A DNA stretch of 64,000 bases from Chenopodium formosanum (GCA_024500155.1 CM044880.1:9138501-9202500); one strand, 5' to 3'. Numbered from the stretch's first letter, positions 34,081 through 47,223 are shown. A program made the numbers and translations. The notes: generated by a model not told the origin, from the sequence alone.

Positions 34081-34182
34081 GGAATCTGTTCAGTTCATTT
34101 CAGTTTTTAATTTCTTTCTCTTATAAACAATTCAATTTAGCTCAACTCGTTTCAATTCAGTTCAGTAAATCAGAATAGACCC
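34081..34182. mobile_element. TTA/TAA-flanked MITE family, short diverged copy
   Basis: GGAATCTGTTCAGTTCATTT at the left, AGAATAGACCC at the right, and TTTCTTTCTCTTATAAAC inside (the inverse of the family's GTTTATGAGAGAAGG motif). Confidence 0.55.
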
Positions 34183-34878
34183 GTAGTATCTCTGTACTAT
34201 TGCTCTTCACATTTGAAATTTTAAGACATTTTAAGGTAAATGAAAACTTATAATTCAATGGGTTTTCCATAATTCAAAAATAGTCATATAGGATCCGAAT
34301 ACGCTCATCATGATTTTTTATTTTTTATTTTTTTAATTTTCAAACACATACAAGTAATTTTTATTTATTTTAAAATTTTAAAATTATTAATCCTCTCTTT
34401 ATCAACAATTGAGTATGACTTTGGTCGTAGGACCTAGTATAAATTGTCCATTTGTCCTAGACAAAAATGTACCTTTCAATTGTTTCAAAAAAGAAGCACC
34501 CTTTGTCAAAAAAAAAAAAAAAAAACAAAACAAAACAAAACAAAAAACCACGTACATTGTTTCTGTAAATTTAATTCTAACCTAAGCCGTCCATATTAGG
34601 GGTGAGCGAAAATTCAGGGTACCCTAAATTGAAATCAGAATCTGTACAAAAGCTTCCGATTCCAGGTATTAAAATAGAGAACCTGTTGCAACAAGTTTCG
34701 GTTCAGGTTCTCGATTTTTTAGAACCGAAAGTTGTAGGGTATCCTGTAACCTAATAAAAGTGTTACTTAAGCCCAATTTTTACTTAATATAAATAAAGTG
34801 TTACTTTTGCACTATTCATATATGTCATTTATTTCTTTGACCTTCGTTGGTACATTATACGAAGTATATAAAAGTAAG

Positions 34879-35236
34879 AGCATATCCTGTTCACCTTATT
34901 TTTCACTTATTTTAGGTGTAAATAAGTTTAAGTTTAGTTAAAGAAAAATAATGGTGTGTTCTATTCACATGATTCTCATTGATATGAGCTTATCTCAACT
35001 TATTAGACCTTATTAAAACTTATTTTAGTTGTAATTTTGGATAACCCTTATCAGAACTTATTAAACCTGAACTTAACTTATTATATACATCTGAAATAAG
35101 TGAAAATAAGGTGAACAGAACACACACTGAGTTCTAATAAGGGTTATTCCAGTACAAATTACAACTAAAACAAGTTTTCATAAGATCTAATATGTTCAAA
35201 TAAGTTCAGATAAAAATAGGTGAATATAACACACTA
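34879..35236. mobile_element. Nested MITEs with GTTCACCTTATTTTCACTTA ends
   Basis: An inner unit of about 173 bp (34954-35126) has inverted ends GTGTGTTCTATTCAC and GTGAACAGAACACAC. It is flanked by further pieces with the same words (CCTGTTCACCTTATTTTTCA left, AGGTGAATATAACACAC right). This suggests one copy landed inside another. Confidence 0.5.
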
Positions 35237-35675
35237 TAAATATAGTCATGTGGGTACTTGTTAGAATCATATAAATATATAATTTTGAAATATAAACTTT
35301 TTACATCTTATAGTAGTTGATAATTAAAGAAATTATTACAAAAAAAATTTGAATTGACAAATATATCAATTAAAATAGATATATTTATTTTGAAACGGAG
35401 AGAATACATGAGGAATTTTAAAGGAAGGAAAGTTAGGCAATTGTAAATGCATAACATTGATTAAAATATTATTAAAACACATGATAGAGAGAAAAAAGAG
35501 GGGAGAGATAGGAAGAGAGAGGTCTGTAGGTGGACCCCACCTATTTTTTGGTCGGATTATATCAAGTGATGGGGGACCACATGTTGATTGTTCCACTGAA
35601 AGTTTGTATGGTACTATTGAATCTTCAGTGGTACTATTTATGCATAAATTTTGTACAACTGAATGCATATATAAT

Positions 35676-37514
35676 GACCCTTTTTGGGAGAAAGCTGGAA
35701 GCTGAAAGCTGAAAGCTGAAGCTGATTGAGTTAGCTGATTTTGACTAGCTGATTTGACTAACTTATTGTATTAACTGATTATATAAAAGTGTTTGGTAAA
35801 TAGCTGATTACATAAAGCTGTTTGAGATGTAAAATGACCAATAAGGACATTAGCATATTTAATTTTGAAGGATTAGTTATTTTATAAATGATATGTATGT
35901 ATTTATTGTTATACAAATTTGCATTCTGGTTATACATAAATGGGCATAATTTTATTAATGATATTGTGATATTTTTTTTATTTATATACATAAATCTATT
36001 TATGAAGTTGTGAGATAATTTTTTATATGAACAATTGGGCGTATAAAGTTAGGAAAGATAAAAACACAACATCAATAAAATCGAAAAGAAATATTACATT
36101 CTAAAATTTGTAATGTTACAATGCAAACAACCTTTTGATATTGGAAAAATTTTATGTCTATTAAATTAAACAACTCCATGTTTAAGAAATATAGCTAAAC
36201 TTTGTGAGTAGTCTTCAACACATGATTTATCTGACAAAGAAAAAAAAAATCAGATAATTAAAAAAAAAATCAGATAAAACGCATATATATATATATTTTT
36301 TCTTCTTTTTTTTTTTTTTTTGAAAAAAGTCCTAAAAGGACACTAAATTTCATTAATGTAAGCCATACGGCATCTACAATTGACAATGAACGATAATGAA
36401 AACGAATTTAATAAAATCAAACAAGAATTAATCGGGGAAGGGCTAAGAATCCAAATACATGAATATAACAATTCGACATATTCTCGATTCGTTGTCTCAT
36501 ACAACTTTTTGAGTGGATCCGTCGTCGCTTCGCAATTTTGTGAGAAAGTAAATTCTTGTGTTGATTCCGTAACCCGAATCCGAGCCACAATCAATAGTAG
36601 CCCCGCACAACCGGAGACCAAATTAAGCACAAATAAAACCCTGTCTTTCGAAGGAGTACGAAAAACCTTGTCTTTCGAAGGAGATCGAAAAAACCTTGTC
36701 TTTCGAAGGAGATAAACCTTTTCTTTCGAGGGAGACATTATTGTAACCTAAAACAAATTAAAAAGCTTAAAGGAAAATAAAGATAGGGGCTTTCCACCGG
36801 TGAAATCCGATGGAAGCCCCTTAAAATTAACAATGGAGACTAGGTTTAGGAGAGAGAAGAGAGAAAAGGAGGCTAGGGTTTTGAAACGGCATATATATTT
36901 TTTCTTCTTGGTAATGCATATATAGATCAAATAAATAAAAATAAACGCATATATAATTCAAATTAAAAAAAACAGAATTATTTTGGGTAACAACTAACAA
37001 TGATTTCGTTTTTTTGTTAGGATGAGATAATTTTTTGGGAGAAGATAAGGATTGCTAAATTTTGGATTAAAATAGATTAATTTTTTTTTTAAAAAAATGC
37101 ATGACCAATATAATTATATAAACTAAAAAACAGTTTCAAAACAAAGAAATTAAGGAAAAAATTGTTTCAGAAAAAAATAAAAGTTAAGAAAAGAAATTGA
37201 TAAAACTAACCTTGAGAACCAGATCTGCTATGGAGTGGCTGAGGGAAGGAGTGAGAAATGCCTTAATTGCTTTGCTTGGTTGTATGTCATAGGATTTATA
37301 AGAGGGCAAACTTGTAATTAAAATTCACCTAACAAATAAGCTTTTTGCAAACGCTGCTTAAAGCAACGTTTTGTAAAAAAGCTTATTGAGATAAATAAGC
37401 TCTTTCAATAAGCTTAATACCAAACATTAGTATTAGCTTATTTGGCTAGTCAATAGGCTAAAGTTAGTCAAATAAGCTAATTTAGCCCCAATAAGTTGTT
37501 TACCAAACAGGGCC
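35676..37514. mobile_element. hAT-like TIR element, about 1.84 kb, carrying a retroposon
   Basis: Ends GACCCTTTTTGGG (left) and the inverse of CCAAACAGGGCC (right). Subterminal regions carry many AGCTGATT/AGCTTATTTG words in opposite orientation on the two sides. No transposase ORF is visible. The 583-bp retroposon at 36308 sits inside. A clean 8-bp target duplication was not found, so the limits are approximate. Confidence 0.45.
36308..36890 (-). mobile_element. Poly(A) retroposon, 583 bp, with 19-bp target duplication
   Basis: Direct repeats ATATATATTTTTTCTTCTT flank it exactly (36289-36307 and 36891-36909). On the minus strand it starts GCCGTTTCAAAACCCTAGCC, has a C/T-rich leader, and contains three near-repeats of CTCCTTCGAAAGACAAGG. 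It ends ATGAAATTTAGTGTCCTTTT before a poly(A) tail (poly-T at about 36308-36321 on +). These are marks of LINE-machinery insertion. No RT or tRNA-like promoter boxes are seen, so it could be an internally deleted LINE or a retrotransposed transcript. Confidence 0.75.
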
Positions 37515-37870
37515 AATATCATTATGTGCATATATAGTATCACTGTATAGTGTATATTCAGTGGTGCCATTTAATCATCCAATAATACCAGAATATGCAT
37601 TCGTTTGTACATATGTATAATTACATAAATACCCCTTGTTATGCATTTGTAAATGCCTAACCTTCCTCCATTTCTAGTTCCTTAGAATATATTTCATACA
37701 ATTCTATTTATTGGTGCAAAATTTGCATGTACACAGCACACACTATCATCCAAACAAAACAAAATAATAATAATGCTAACAGTAACCTACATACTAACCT
37801 TAAATCATTATTCTCATTTCTTCAGTAAATACATAGTACTCCTGCAGAATATTATTCAATTGTGTCTCAT

Positions 37871-38545
37871 TTATTTATTCTCTATTCAAAAGTTGCAAAA
37901 CCTATTTTGATATTTGACACTTACTACCGTGTACTGTAATAAGGTTGCAAAGACTATTATTCAATTGTGTCCCAAACCACCCAAACACTCAGTTGGTTGC
38001 ATGGGAGGCACCTCCTTTTAATTCTTTCAAACTCAACTTTGACGGTTCGGTAAAAAACAACTCAGCAGCAGCAGGAGTCATCATCAGAGATAGTGAAGGT
38101 ACACCCATTGCAGCACAAGCTTTCAACCTTGGAACCACCAACGTCTTCGTCGCTGAAGCTTTTGGCCTCCACAAGGGAATCATTCTCGCCCTCCAACAAG
38201 GAATACAAAATCTTCACATTGAAGGGGACAACCTCCTAGTTGTCAACGCAGTAAACGGTATTTGGTTGACCCCATGGCAAATTGATCACATTATAGAAGA
38301 TATCAAGATCTTACTTCACAGATTCCCCCATTGGGAACTCCGGCATGTCTACAGAGAAGCAAATAGAGCAGCAGATTGGATAACAAATGTTGGGCATATT
38401 GTCACCGACAAATTGGATATTCCATTATGTACCTCTTCAACTTTATACCCTATTCTCACCTCAGATGCTTTAGGATCACCCCTCGTGAGGAGGGGGTCCT
38501 AATTCTTTTCTTTTTCTTACCTTAAAAAAAAAAAAAAAAAAAAAA
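37871..38545 (+). mobile_element. 5'-truncated LINE 3' end with poly(A) tail
   Basis: An RNase H-coding end (37945-38502) is followed by a short 3' UTR and a 22-base poly(A) run (38524-38545). ATTGTGTCTCAT occurs right after the tail (38546) and at 37859, a plausible target duplication. A similar word ATTGTGTCCCA also lies at 37959, so the exact 5' end is uncertain. Confidence 0.6.
37945..38502 (+). CDS. RNase H domain (RVT_3 type) of a LINE, truncated
   Basis: 185-codon open frame without an ATG start. FKLNFDGSVKNNSAAAGVII carries the first catalytic Asp. AEAFGLHKGIILAL supplies the Glu, IEGDNLLVVNAV the second Asp, and HVYREANRAADWI the final Asp region, so the four acidic positions of RNase H are all present. 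This domain forms the C-terminus of plant L1-type LINE ORF2. The endonuclease and reverse transcriptase are missing. The frame is intact, so insertion may be fairly recent. Confidence 0.8.
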   Translation: MQRLLFNCVPNHPNTQLVAWEAPPFNSFKLNFDGSVKNNSAAAGVIIRDSEGTPIAAQAFNLGTTNVFVAEAFGLHKGIILALQQGIQNLHIEGDNLLVVNAVNGIWLTPWQIDHIIEDIKILLHRFPHWELRHVYREANRAADWITNVGHIVTDKLDIPLCTSSTLYPILTSDALGSPLVRRGS

Positions 38546-38559
38546 ATTGTGTCTCATAT

Positions 38560-39276
38560 ATATGTTTAATCTAATTTTTATTTAGATGAAGCGAACTTAA
38601 ATTTGTTGAGCTGAGATCATTTTTATTGGACTGAAATTATTTTTAGTGAACATTATTTTTTTTTAAGGTAAAGTGAAAAAGGGCTTAAAAATAAGTTTTA
38701 ATTAGTTAATTATTGTTATTTTCTAATTTTTTGGGTGTTCATATCCGTGAACAAATCTATATCAGTATAGCAAAAAAAAAAAATTCAGTTAGTTAAAAAA
38801 AAGTTTAATCAATTACTTTACAGAACAAAAATAACAGAGAAGCAGTAAAAATAAGTTTTAATTAGTTTAAATTATTAAGTAAAATAAAAGTAATTAAGTT
38901 CAGCAAAAATAGTACGTTTCATTGTAGTAAAATAATAAAGTTTAGCAAAAATAAGGTGAATTGAACAAAGCCTTGTAATGTTGTAATACCTTATTTTATT
39001 TAAAATTTCTAACCTAGTTTTAAAAAAAAAAAATCAAAAAAAAAAAAAAAACCTAACCTTAGGTTCTCTCAATAGAGTAAATTGAACTTAATTTAACTCA
39101 TTTTTACTGAATTGAATTAATTTTTGTTGAACTTAGCATTTTTTCTCTAAAATTTATTGACAACTTTTTTTTATTTTATTTTATTTTTTATCAAAATTAT
39201 GAAATTATTATATCTGTACATTCTTTGTCTGAAATATTTTTCGCCTAAACTTATTTATTTTATAAAATTATGAATT

Positions 39277-39314
<38 letters not shown>

Positions 39315-39720
39315 AACTTAGCATATCTTCTCTAAAATTTATTAAACAATTTTTTTTTATCAATTATGAAATTATTTATCTGCACATACTTTGTCTGAAA
39401 TAATATTTTTTGCCTTAAACTTATTTATTTTATGAAATAATTTTTATTTAAATTTAAACCTTGTTCACTTCACCTTTTAAAAAAAACTTAATATTCCAAT
39501 ATTATTAATTTCAATTCAATAAAACTAAGTTCATGTAAAATAATTTTAATTCAATAAAAATAATTTCAATTTAGTAAAGTTCAGTAACTATAAAGAAGAA
39601 ATATAATAGAGAATTGGTAAAAAAAAATATTTCATTTCAATAAAATTAGTTTCAGTTCAGTAATAATAAGGTTAAATGAATAAACTTTTATTTATTTATT
39701 GAAAAATACCTTACTCATTT
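38560..39720. repeat. AT-rich repeat-derived region with GTTCACTTCACCTT words
   Basis: Contains AAGGTGAATTGAACAAAGCC (38950) and the inverse-like CCTTGTTCACTTCACCTTTT (39455), many TTCAGTAAAATTAA words, and a poly-T tract at about 39282-39310. It is probably one or more decayed TIR elements. Boundaries are not resolved. Confidence 0.4.
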
Positions 39721-40083
39721 TTTTTAAGTAGTTGGAAAATTAAATAATAATGCCAGGTCATCTTGATCTATGTATTTGTATTTATCTACTCATCATATTA
39801 GCGCAACTTAAATTTGACCCAAACAAGTGAAAAAATGGAAATAAATAGGGAGGATTGCAGAACCTCAGCACCCATCGACCCAGAAATCTAGAGTGAGAAA
39901 GAGAAAGGGTGGGTCAAATTTTAGAGAGAGAAATAGAGAGCGTGATTGCGATCTCTAAATAACGTGTATTCACAATTATTTACGTGTCATTTAAATCACC
40001 CTCTTTTTCTCTAAAAATTCTCCACCTTTTAATAATTTTGTTGTTTTAGATCACTTTTTGTTGTTTTGCCCAGAAGGTGTTTG

Positions 40084-40089
40084 TATAAA
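40084..40089 (+). promoter_or_regulatory. TATA box of the TauE/SafE-family gene
   Basis: GTATAAAT lies about 155 bp upstream of the ATG at 40241, giving a normal-length 5' leader. Confidence 0.5.
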
Positions 40090-40240
40090 TTCCTCACTGA
40101 AACAAAGAGGGAAAAAAAACAAGCAAACAAGTTCCTGGGTTAGGCAGGAGCATCAAGAAAAGTAAAATATTTAAGGGTTTTAGATTTAAGATTAAAAAGT
40201 TTTGATTTTTAATTTCTGGGTTGATTTAATTTTTTGAAAA

Positions 40241-42803
40241 ATGGGTAAATCTGGGTTGATGAAGGTGGTTTTGTTTAGCATTCTTTTGTTGGGTTCTTTC
40301 CTCTTATTTGTTTCAGCAAATGAGGAGACTTTGAAAGAAGTTGCTTCTGCTGAGATTGAAATTGAAGAAATTCATGTCAATTTTCTAAGAAAGGCTGTTA
40401 ATTTCCTATGGCAAAGTGGTAAAAACACTTATGAACATGTTTGGCCTGTAAGTTAATTTTTTATTATTATTTTTAATTTTTTTTTGGTGTTCATAAATTG
40501 ATTTGATTTGGATTGGGATTGAATAAATGATGAATTTATATGTTTGAATGTCACAGGACATGGAATTTGATTGGAAAATTGTAGTGGGGTCATTGATTGG
40601 ATTCTTTGGAGCTTCATTTGGGAGTGTTGGAGGAGTTGGTGGGGGTGGTATCTTTGTTCCCATGCTTACTTTGATTATTGGATTTGATTCCAAATCTTCA
40701 ACCGCTATTTCAAAGTGTAAGGATTCTCTGACATTCATCTTTCTTAAATTCTTCACTTTTCAATAATAATTTCCCAGCACCTTTTTATGTATATTATTGT
40801 GTTACTTGAGCTTCTTGTAAAGGATCTAATCTCCATAAAGTTATTTTTTGCTAATTATGAATATTCTGAGTTTATCAACAGTTAATCTTTTACTTGAATT
40901 TGTAACACGAATCGGGATCGAGTTCTATGAGTGTTGTGAATCAATCAATCTAGTAACTAGATAGTATTTGAACTTTTAAGGGTTGAAGTTGAATTGAGCA
41001 AAGTGTTTATAGCTTTTGTGTAGTTTCTGAAATGTTGGGTTGTTTGTTCAGGTATGATTATGGGAGCAGCAATTTCAACTGTTTACTATAACCTTAAGCA
41101 AAGGCATCCAACTATGGAGATGCCTGTTATTGATTATGATCTTGCACTTCTCTTCCAACCAGTGTTGGTTCTTGGGATCAGTATTGGAGTTGCCTTTAAC
41201 GTTATTTTTGCTGATTGGATGATCACAGTTTTGCTCATTATCCTCTTTTTATGTAAGTAAAGAAATTGATTAAAGTTTAATGATACAAATTAATTACTTC
41301 GTATTAAATTTGAGAAAAAGTTAATAAATTTATCACTTTGAATATGCAGTTACATCTACAAAGGCATTCCTCAAGGGTGTTGATGCCTGGAAGAAAGAAA
41401 CTATCATGAAAAAGGTCCACTTTACTGATTTCTTCAACTTTGATTTTCATTTCTTATGTAGTATTATTTTTTTATTTGTTTCATTTACTAACATTGAACC
41501 TTTTGTTTTTCAGGAGGCTGCTCAACGTTTGGTATCAAACGGTAGCTGATTTATCCCTTTTCAAATTTTCGTTAATTTATTGAATTATTTGCACTTTTTT
41601 TAGAGAATTTTTTTTCTTGATATCAGGTGATAATGGTGATTACAAAGCTCTTCCAGCTGTTCCCGACAAAAGAGAAGAGGTAAGATTAGTGTTTCATTTG
41701 TTAATGAACCCCCTTTCTCTAATTTTTATAATCATATATTCATATGTACTTGGTTTTTTTTTTTTGTACAAAATATGTTATACTTCGTATTATTATTATG
41801 AATTTATGAGAGGTTTTGAAACTAAGACACATATGGTTGCACCTTGCCATATAGGTAGTTGCACTTCTCTGAATTTGCAAATCCTTTGGATTTTTACTTC
41901 CTAGGAAGTGAATAAAATTGTTAGATTCATAACTAGTTGGAATGTCCCACAAAGTAGGGAATGTTGCTTACAATTTGAACCCTGTGTAGTTTCTGATGAA
42001 ATACTCATCTGTTTGTTCTGCATTTTAACAGGTATCTATCAGAGAAAATGTACACTGGCCATCAGTGGCCATATTGTTCGCCGTTTGGTTTGCGATTCTA
42101 GGACTTGAAATTGCCCAGGTTTGTTCTGAACTTTTACTGATTTCTTAAGCATAGAATAAAGTCCATGCAACTAATGCCGAGTTTTGTATCTTGCAGAAGA
42201 ACACCACTACTTGCTCCCCTGCATTCTGGGTAACCAATCTATTGCAGGTACCCCTCCATATTCTACTGTCTATATGCCTAAGATCTTGTAATAATATTTC
42301 AATTATTTAATCATCTCATTGTCAACAATATATCAAGAGCTAATTAAATTATGCCAATTGTGAAGATCCCTGTGGCACTTGGAGCATCAGGCTACGAGGC
42401 ATATTTGTTGTACACGGGAAAGAGAGTGATTGCTTCAAGAGGCGATGCAGCCGGTTCCTGGAAAATCTACCAGCTAGTTCTTTGCCTCTTCACTGGAATG
42501 GCTGCTGGAATGGTTGGAGGACTTCTTGGTCTTGGTGGAGGATTTATTTTAGGCCCTTTGTTTCTGGAGTTGGGCATCCCTCCTCAGGTTAGTCTACTTT
42601 CGAACTTGGATCACTTTCTTCGTATTAATTATGTGGCATTCTTTGCTTTGCTTCTTTAATGTGGACCAGCTCCCTGATTTGTCTCACATTATGCTTTAAT
42701 AGCCAATAATTAAGGGTAGCACTTGAAAAAGTAGAAAGAAAAATATAAGGGGGGAAGGGGTGCTTAGTCTATGTCAATATGTCATTCTTTAATCTTTATA
42801 CTG

Positions 42804-42841
<38 letters not shown>

Positions 42842-44076
42842 AAGAAGAAAATACTGTAAAAGGTTTGTGATGATCTCTCAAATACAGGTGGATGCGCACT
42901 ACTTGCTTAATTATTGTTAGTGCTGTATGACTTAGTATTTAGTAATGTCAATCTTCATGCTTCCCATCTAAATTTGAATTCACTTTTTCCTGATTAGCAT
43001 ATACCACATATCTAAATGTTAATAATTCAACAAGATTTGTTGTTATGTTAGAGATGAAGGATGATGTGGAATTGTAAATATAAAACTTCAGCTACACTAA
43101 TGGGCTTCAGTGTCTTATTTATTTTTTTATTTTTATTTTTTTCACTATGTCCGAGTAATGTTGCCAATTAATCAAATGTAGTATTATAAGAAAAATTGGA
43201 GTATTAGCTTACATAATTAGTGGTTGTTCATCACTCATGGTTAGTTGGATGATTGCTGACAGATGAATATTAGGTTCAATCATCACCCATCAGTGTTTTT
43301 TTACCATTCCTGCCAAATACTAACTGCTATCAACTCTTTTGCTCATGTTCTAATGCAAATTATTGTCTTGGAAAATTATTTTGAGAATTTAAGGATATGG
43401 TGGACCCTTGTGGTTGTCGTGTTACTATAGTCGCCTTTTGAAAAGAGTCATTCTAGAATTATTCTATCTTCATCTATTTAATAAAATGCCAAAATGTATC
43501 AATTATTGGACTCGAGTTGACAATTGCTGCAATGTAACGTTGGTTCTCTTTTCTAACAGGTTTCAAGTGCTACAGCTACCTTTGCCATGATGTTCTCTTC
43601 ATCTATGTCTGTTGTAGAATACTACCTTCTTAAACGATTCCCAGTGCCATATGGTAAGCTTTGGCCTATAATAACTTAAACACCGACTGCCAATTCATTT
43701 ATCCTTTTTCTTAAGCATTTGATTCTTCTTGCAGCTGCCTACTTTGTTGCTGTCGCTACATTTGCTGCCTTATTCGGGCAGATTCTTGTGAGGAAATTGA
43801 TTGCTGTTATTGGAAGAGCCTCTCTTATCATCTTTATCTTGGCATTCACCATCTTTGTCAGTGCAATTTCACTTGGTAAGTATCGAGCATACCTTCTCTT
43901 CCACATTGATTTTGGCTTCGTTCTTTTCACTGAAATACCATTATGTGAACCTGTCTGAATTCACGTGCTGATTCATTTCTACCTCTGCAGGTGGTGTTGG
44001 CATTTCAAACATGGTATACATGATTCAAAATAACGAGTACATGGGATTCGACAGCTTGTGCGCATACGACCCATAG
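40241..44076 (+). CDS. Sulfite exporter TauE/SafE family membrane protein (12 exons, 464 aa)
   Basis: Exons by GT-AG borders: 40241-40447, 40557-40716, 41052-41252, 41350-41414, 41514-41541, 41627-41679, 42032-42118, 42197-42247, 42366-42587, 43560-43653, 43735-43875 and 43991-44076. They total 1395 nt, exactly 464 codons plus TAG. The N-terminus is a signal peptide or first membrane helix (VVLFSILLLGSFLLFVSA). Two glycine-rich repeats mark the family's internal duplication: FGSVGGVGGGGIFVPML near residue 90 and GMVGGLLGLGGGFILGPLF in exon 9. They are followed by SSATATFAMMFSSSMSVVEY and more helices. Bacterial relatives export sulfite or sulfoacetate; the plant substrate is not established. 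Gene structure and length fit the plant family. It is the only complete multi-exon gene here. Confidence 0.93.
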
Positions 44077-44318
44077 TGAAGTAAAATTTTGAATTTTTGG
44101 ATTATTTTTGTGCAAGAATAGCTCTACAAGGAGGAAGGCGAGGGGTGAAAGAATTATTAGTATGCTGTTAAGCGTTGAACCTCGTCTCGCTGTGGGAGCA
44201 AATGTGAGTTACAAGTGTTTGATGTAATTGTGTAGCTCCTCCAAATGTTGTCGTTAGGTTTTTAGCAAAATTTTTGTGCTCAAGTCAAATGCACTTGTAC
44301 TTCTCAGCTTATTAATTC

Positions 44319-44324
44319 AATAAA
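44319..44324 (+). terminator. Poly(A) signal of the TauE/SafE-family gene
   Basis: AATAAA 243 bp after the stop codon in an AT-rich context, a plausible cleavage/polyadenylation signal. Confidence 0.4.
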
Positions 44325-46326
44325 TTTACAGCAAAAGCTAGCTTTAGCTTTCATTTATACCATCCTTGGTGCTGATATCTTCTCTCTTTCTATTATTCAC
44401 ATCATTTTTTTCCCTCTTTACCTGTAAATTTATTACTTCAATCTTAATCTGTTCCCATAATATTTGTCACTTCACCAAAAATATTACCCTGTATAGCAAT
44501 AAAAAAAAAAATAATGTCAATTAAATCAAAACGTATATGAGAATGCTATACATTAATCAGTATTCCAATCATTATTTGAATTAGGGTTATCTTCATCTTT
44601 CAATACTGATACTTTTTATGTCAAAAGAAAGAAAAAAAAAAAAAAAAAAAACTTTCTACGGTGTACATATTTGTTTTTTACTCCCAACATACATTTAAAT
44701 TTCATTTTTTTTTACGAGATTAATTATGATTGTTTAAAACCCTAGTAAGAGGGAATGCTGAGTTAATATGTTCTAAATTACTTTAATTAACTTTTCATTT
44801 ACGTTATTTAAACTCTTCTTCATCATTTTTTTTAACAATATGAGCAAGCGCCTTAGTTAATTAATCTTTTCATCATATGTACCAAAAGAATATATTGCAA
44901 ATTTTATTAAAAGTCTTGGAAAATTTAATTTAACAATAACAAACAATATGATCCTAGGACGATTGACTAAAAATAACAAAAAGCATGCATATTGTTAAGA
45001 AACCTCTTTAATTAGAAAAAAGGAATATTTCACCATCGGTGACACTGGTATTACTTTACACAAATACTTCGATGTTGAAATTACATAACTTAATTCAAAT
45101 AATTATTTTCTTAAAAAAATCCTCACTTTTGTTATTTAGCCAATTAAATCTCAAATAAAAAATACAATTGAAAGTTAGTAATTGTACATTTGTACAAGGA
45201 ATATGGATCTTTGGCACGGAATCATTGTAGTATACTAGTATCTCTATGTCTCATACAATTGTCTTATATAAAACGAATCAAATTATGGATCTATTTTTAT
45301 AAAGCTGAAATTATTATATTTAATTAAAGGAATCATGTTCATGATCTACATTGATTAAATAAATCAATTTCTCGATGAGATCTAGAAAAAAAAAATGTTG
45401 ACGTCACTTAAAAAAATAATACTACAATTAGGAAATATCTTAAGGTAGGCGAGAAGCATGTCACCATGATAAAATCTGAAAATTTATATAAACTATTTGG
45501 CTGAAAAAAAAAATAATATCAATAATTTATTCAAAAAATAGAGAGTCAATTTTGTTGATAGGAATATTAGATTGTCATCACATGAAATTAATGAATATTA
45601 TATTTTGTATGATCCAACACGGCTTTATTAATTTAAATGGAGGCCGATCGATTTGATAAGTTGTGTAATTCTATTTTAATTATTAGCAGTTGACGTTTTT
45701 GTCATTATTGATCAACTTGTTAATTGTATAACTTGTATAATATATAGTCTGTATTCAAATAAACTAGTTCTTTGTCTTTAGGTGTAAACAACTTATAAAT
45801 TTTGTATTTGTAACATACATGTAGACAACGTAGTATTAATCGATGTTAAAAGTCTTCAACTATACTACAAGTAGCTAAATTGATGTCTGCAAAATTTCAA
45901 AATTGTAGTGTGGGAGAACTAGTTTAGAATTTGACACATAAAAACCGACCCGGTCTGAAATGTGATTTAAAACCGATACAAAAATACTAAATGGCTTTAA
46001 ATAAAATTTATGACATAAAACCTGATTGCATTTTAAATCAAACAAATTTAAAAAATAATGTCAAATCTTACTCAACCCATGATTGATTCGATTGATCAAA
46101 AATCACTTGTAATAATAAGAGTTATGAACACTTTTGTACAATAAATGTGTAACACGAAATTTGATACACCATTTTACAATAAAATTTGACTACAAATAAA
46201 CTTGTTTAGAGGATCAAATAAATCAACCAAAAGGTTAACCTAATGGTTAAAATCCACGATGGATTTATATATTCTATTAATTATTTTACGCAAATTACTT
46301 TGTATATGCTATTAAGATTTGTTTTA
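44325..46326. other. AT-rich spacer, no gene seen
   Basis: Contains short homopolymers and a patch of AAACCGA/CCGGTCTG words near 45945-46000. No exon-like ORF is visible. Confidence 0.45.
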
Positions 46327-47028
46327 GGAAAAATTGCAAATAATAATATAACCTTTGGCCGGTTCTTTTTTAATAATATAACTTTTGGATTATTTCTGAA
46401 TATTACAACCTATGGGGGTGTTCATTTTAAACAGGCAAAACCGGTTGGTAACCTGATTTTATTGGTTACTCTGACACGTGTCATAATTTAATTGGTTTTG
46501 TTAATTTAATTTAATTTTAAAAATTTAGTTAATGTTTTTTAATTTTTAAAAGATATAAAATAATAAAAAAAACACTTTTATTATTATTATTATTATAATT
46601 GTAAAAAAAAATAATAAAAAAAATAAAACCACCACCTTACCACCACCTTCCCCAATCCCCACCATCCTGCCACCATTTCCTCTCCCTATACCCTGCACAA
46701 AGCTCGCCACCTGAGCCAGAAATCGGTCGGCCGATATCCAGCTCACCCACCGCCGGCCAACCAACCTCCTATTACCCTGACTAGGCCGCAACTCTCACAC
46801 ACACCACCTTCTGCAGCCCCGATTCTACCCCAACTACCCCATCCCGACCACCGCAGCCAACCTCCACCACTAACACCAGTGAATATGAACCGCAACCAAA
46901 CTCCCACAAATAGCAGCCAACGAACCACAACCAAACTCCAACAAACCGTTGTCGTTCCCGATCTTCGCACCAACAACAGCGAAAAGTCCCCCCACCAATT
47001 ACCACAAAAAAAATCAATCAATTCCTCT

Positions 47029-47210
47029 TGTTAGGATATAATTAAGTTAGGATATAATTAAGTTATGTTAAGATATATTTTGTGAATATCTTTGTATATA
47101 TCTTGTTAGGAGTTTTGGCAAGTTAGGTTAATGTTGTAAGCCTATATATATGCGTTTAATGGTAAAGGCTCATTAAGCCGTTTTCTCCTATTTTTCATGT
47201 GAACTTAACA
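47029..47210 (+). mobile_element. 5' LTR of the nested Copia element (182 bp)
   Basis: Starts TGTTAGGATATAATTAAG and ends GAACTTAACA, with a TATA-like CCTATATATATG near 47141. It contains a short internal direct duplication of TTAGGATATAATTAAG. The 3' LTR is absent. Confidence 0.85.
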
Positions 47211-47223
47211 TGGTATCAAGAGC
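47211..47223 (+). other. Primer-binding site, initiator Met tRNA type
   Basis: TGGTATCAAGAGC directly after the LTR. It matches the usual TGGTATCAGAGC of plant Copia elements apart from one extra A. Confidence 0.8.

Noticed and set aside
36343..36738. 131-codon minus ORF with SPSKDKV repeats
   Set aside because: It lies in the retroposon. The repeat reflects CTTCGAAAGACAAGG units and no known domain is present.
46546..47021. Gly/Val/Trp-rich minus-strand ORFs
   Set aside because: C-rich left interior of MULE C, with the same artefact as in element B.
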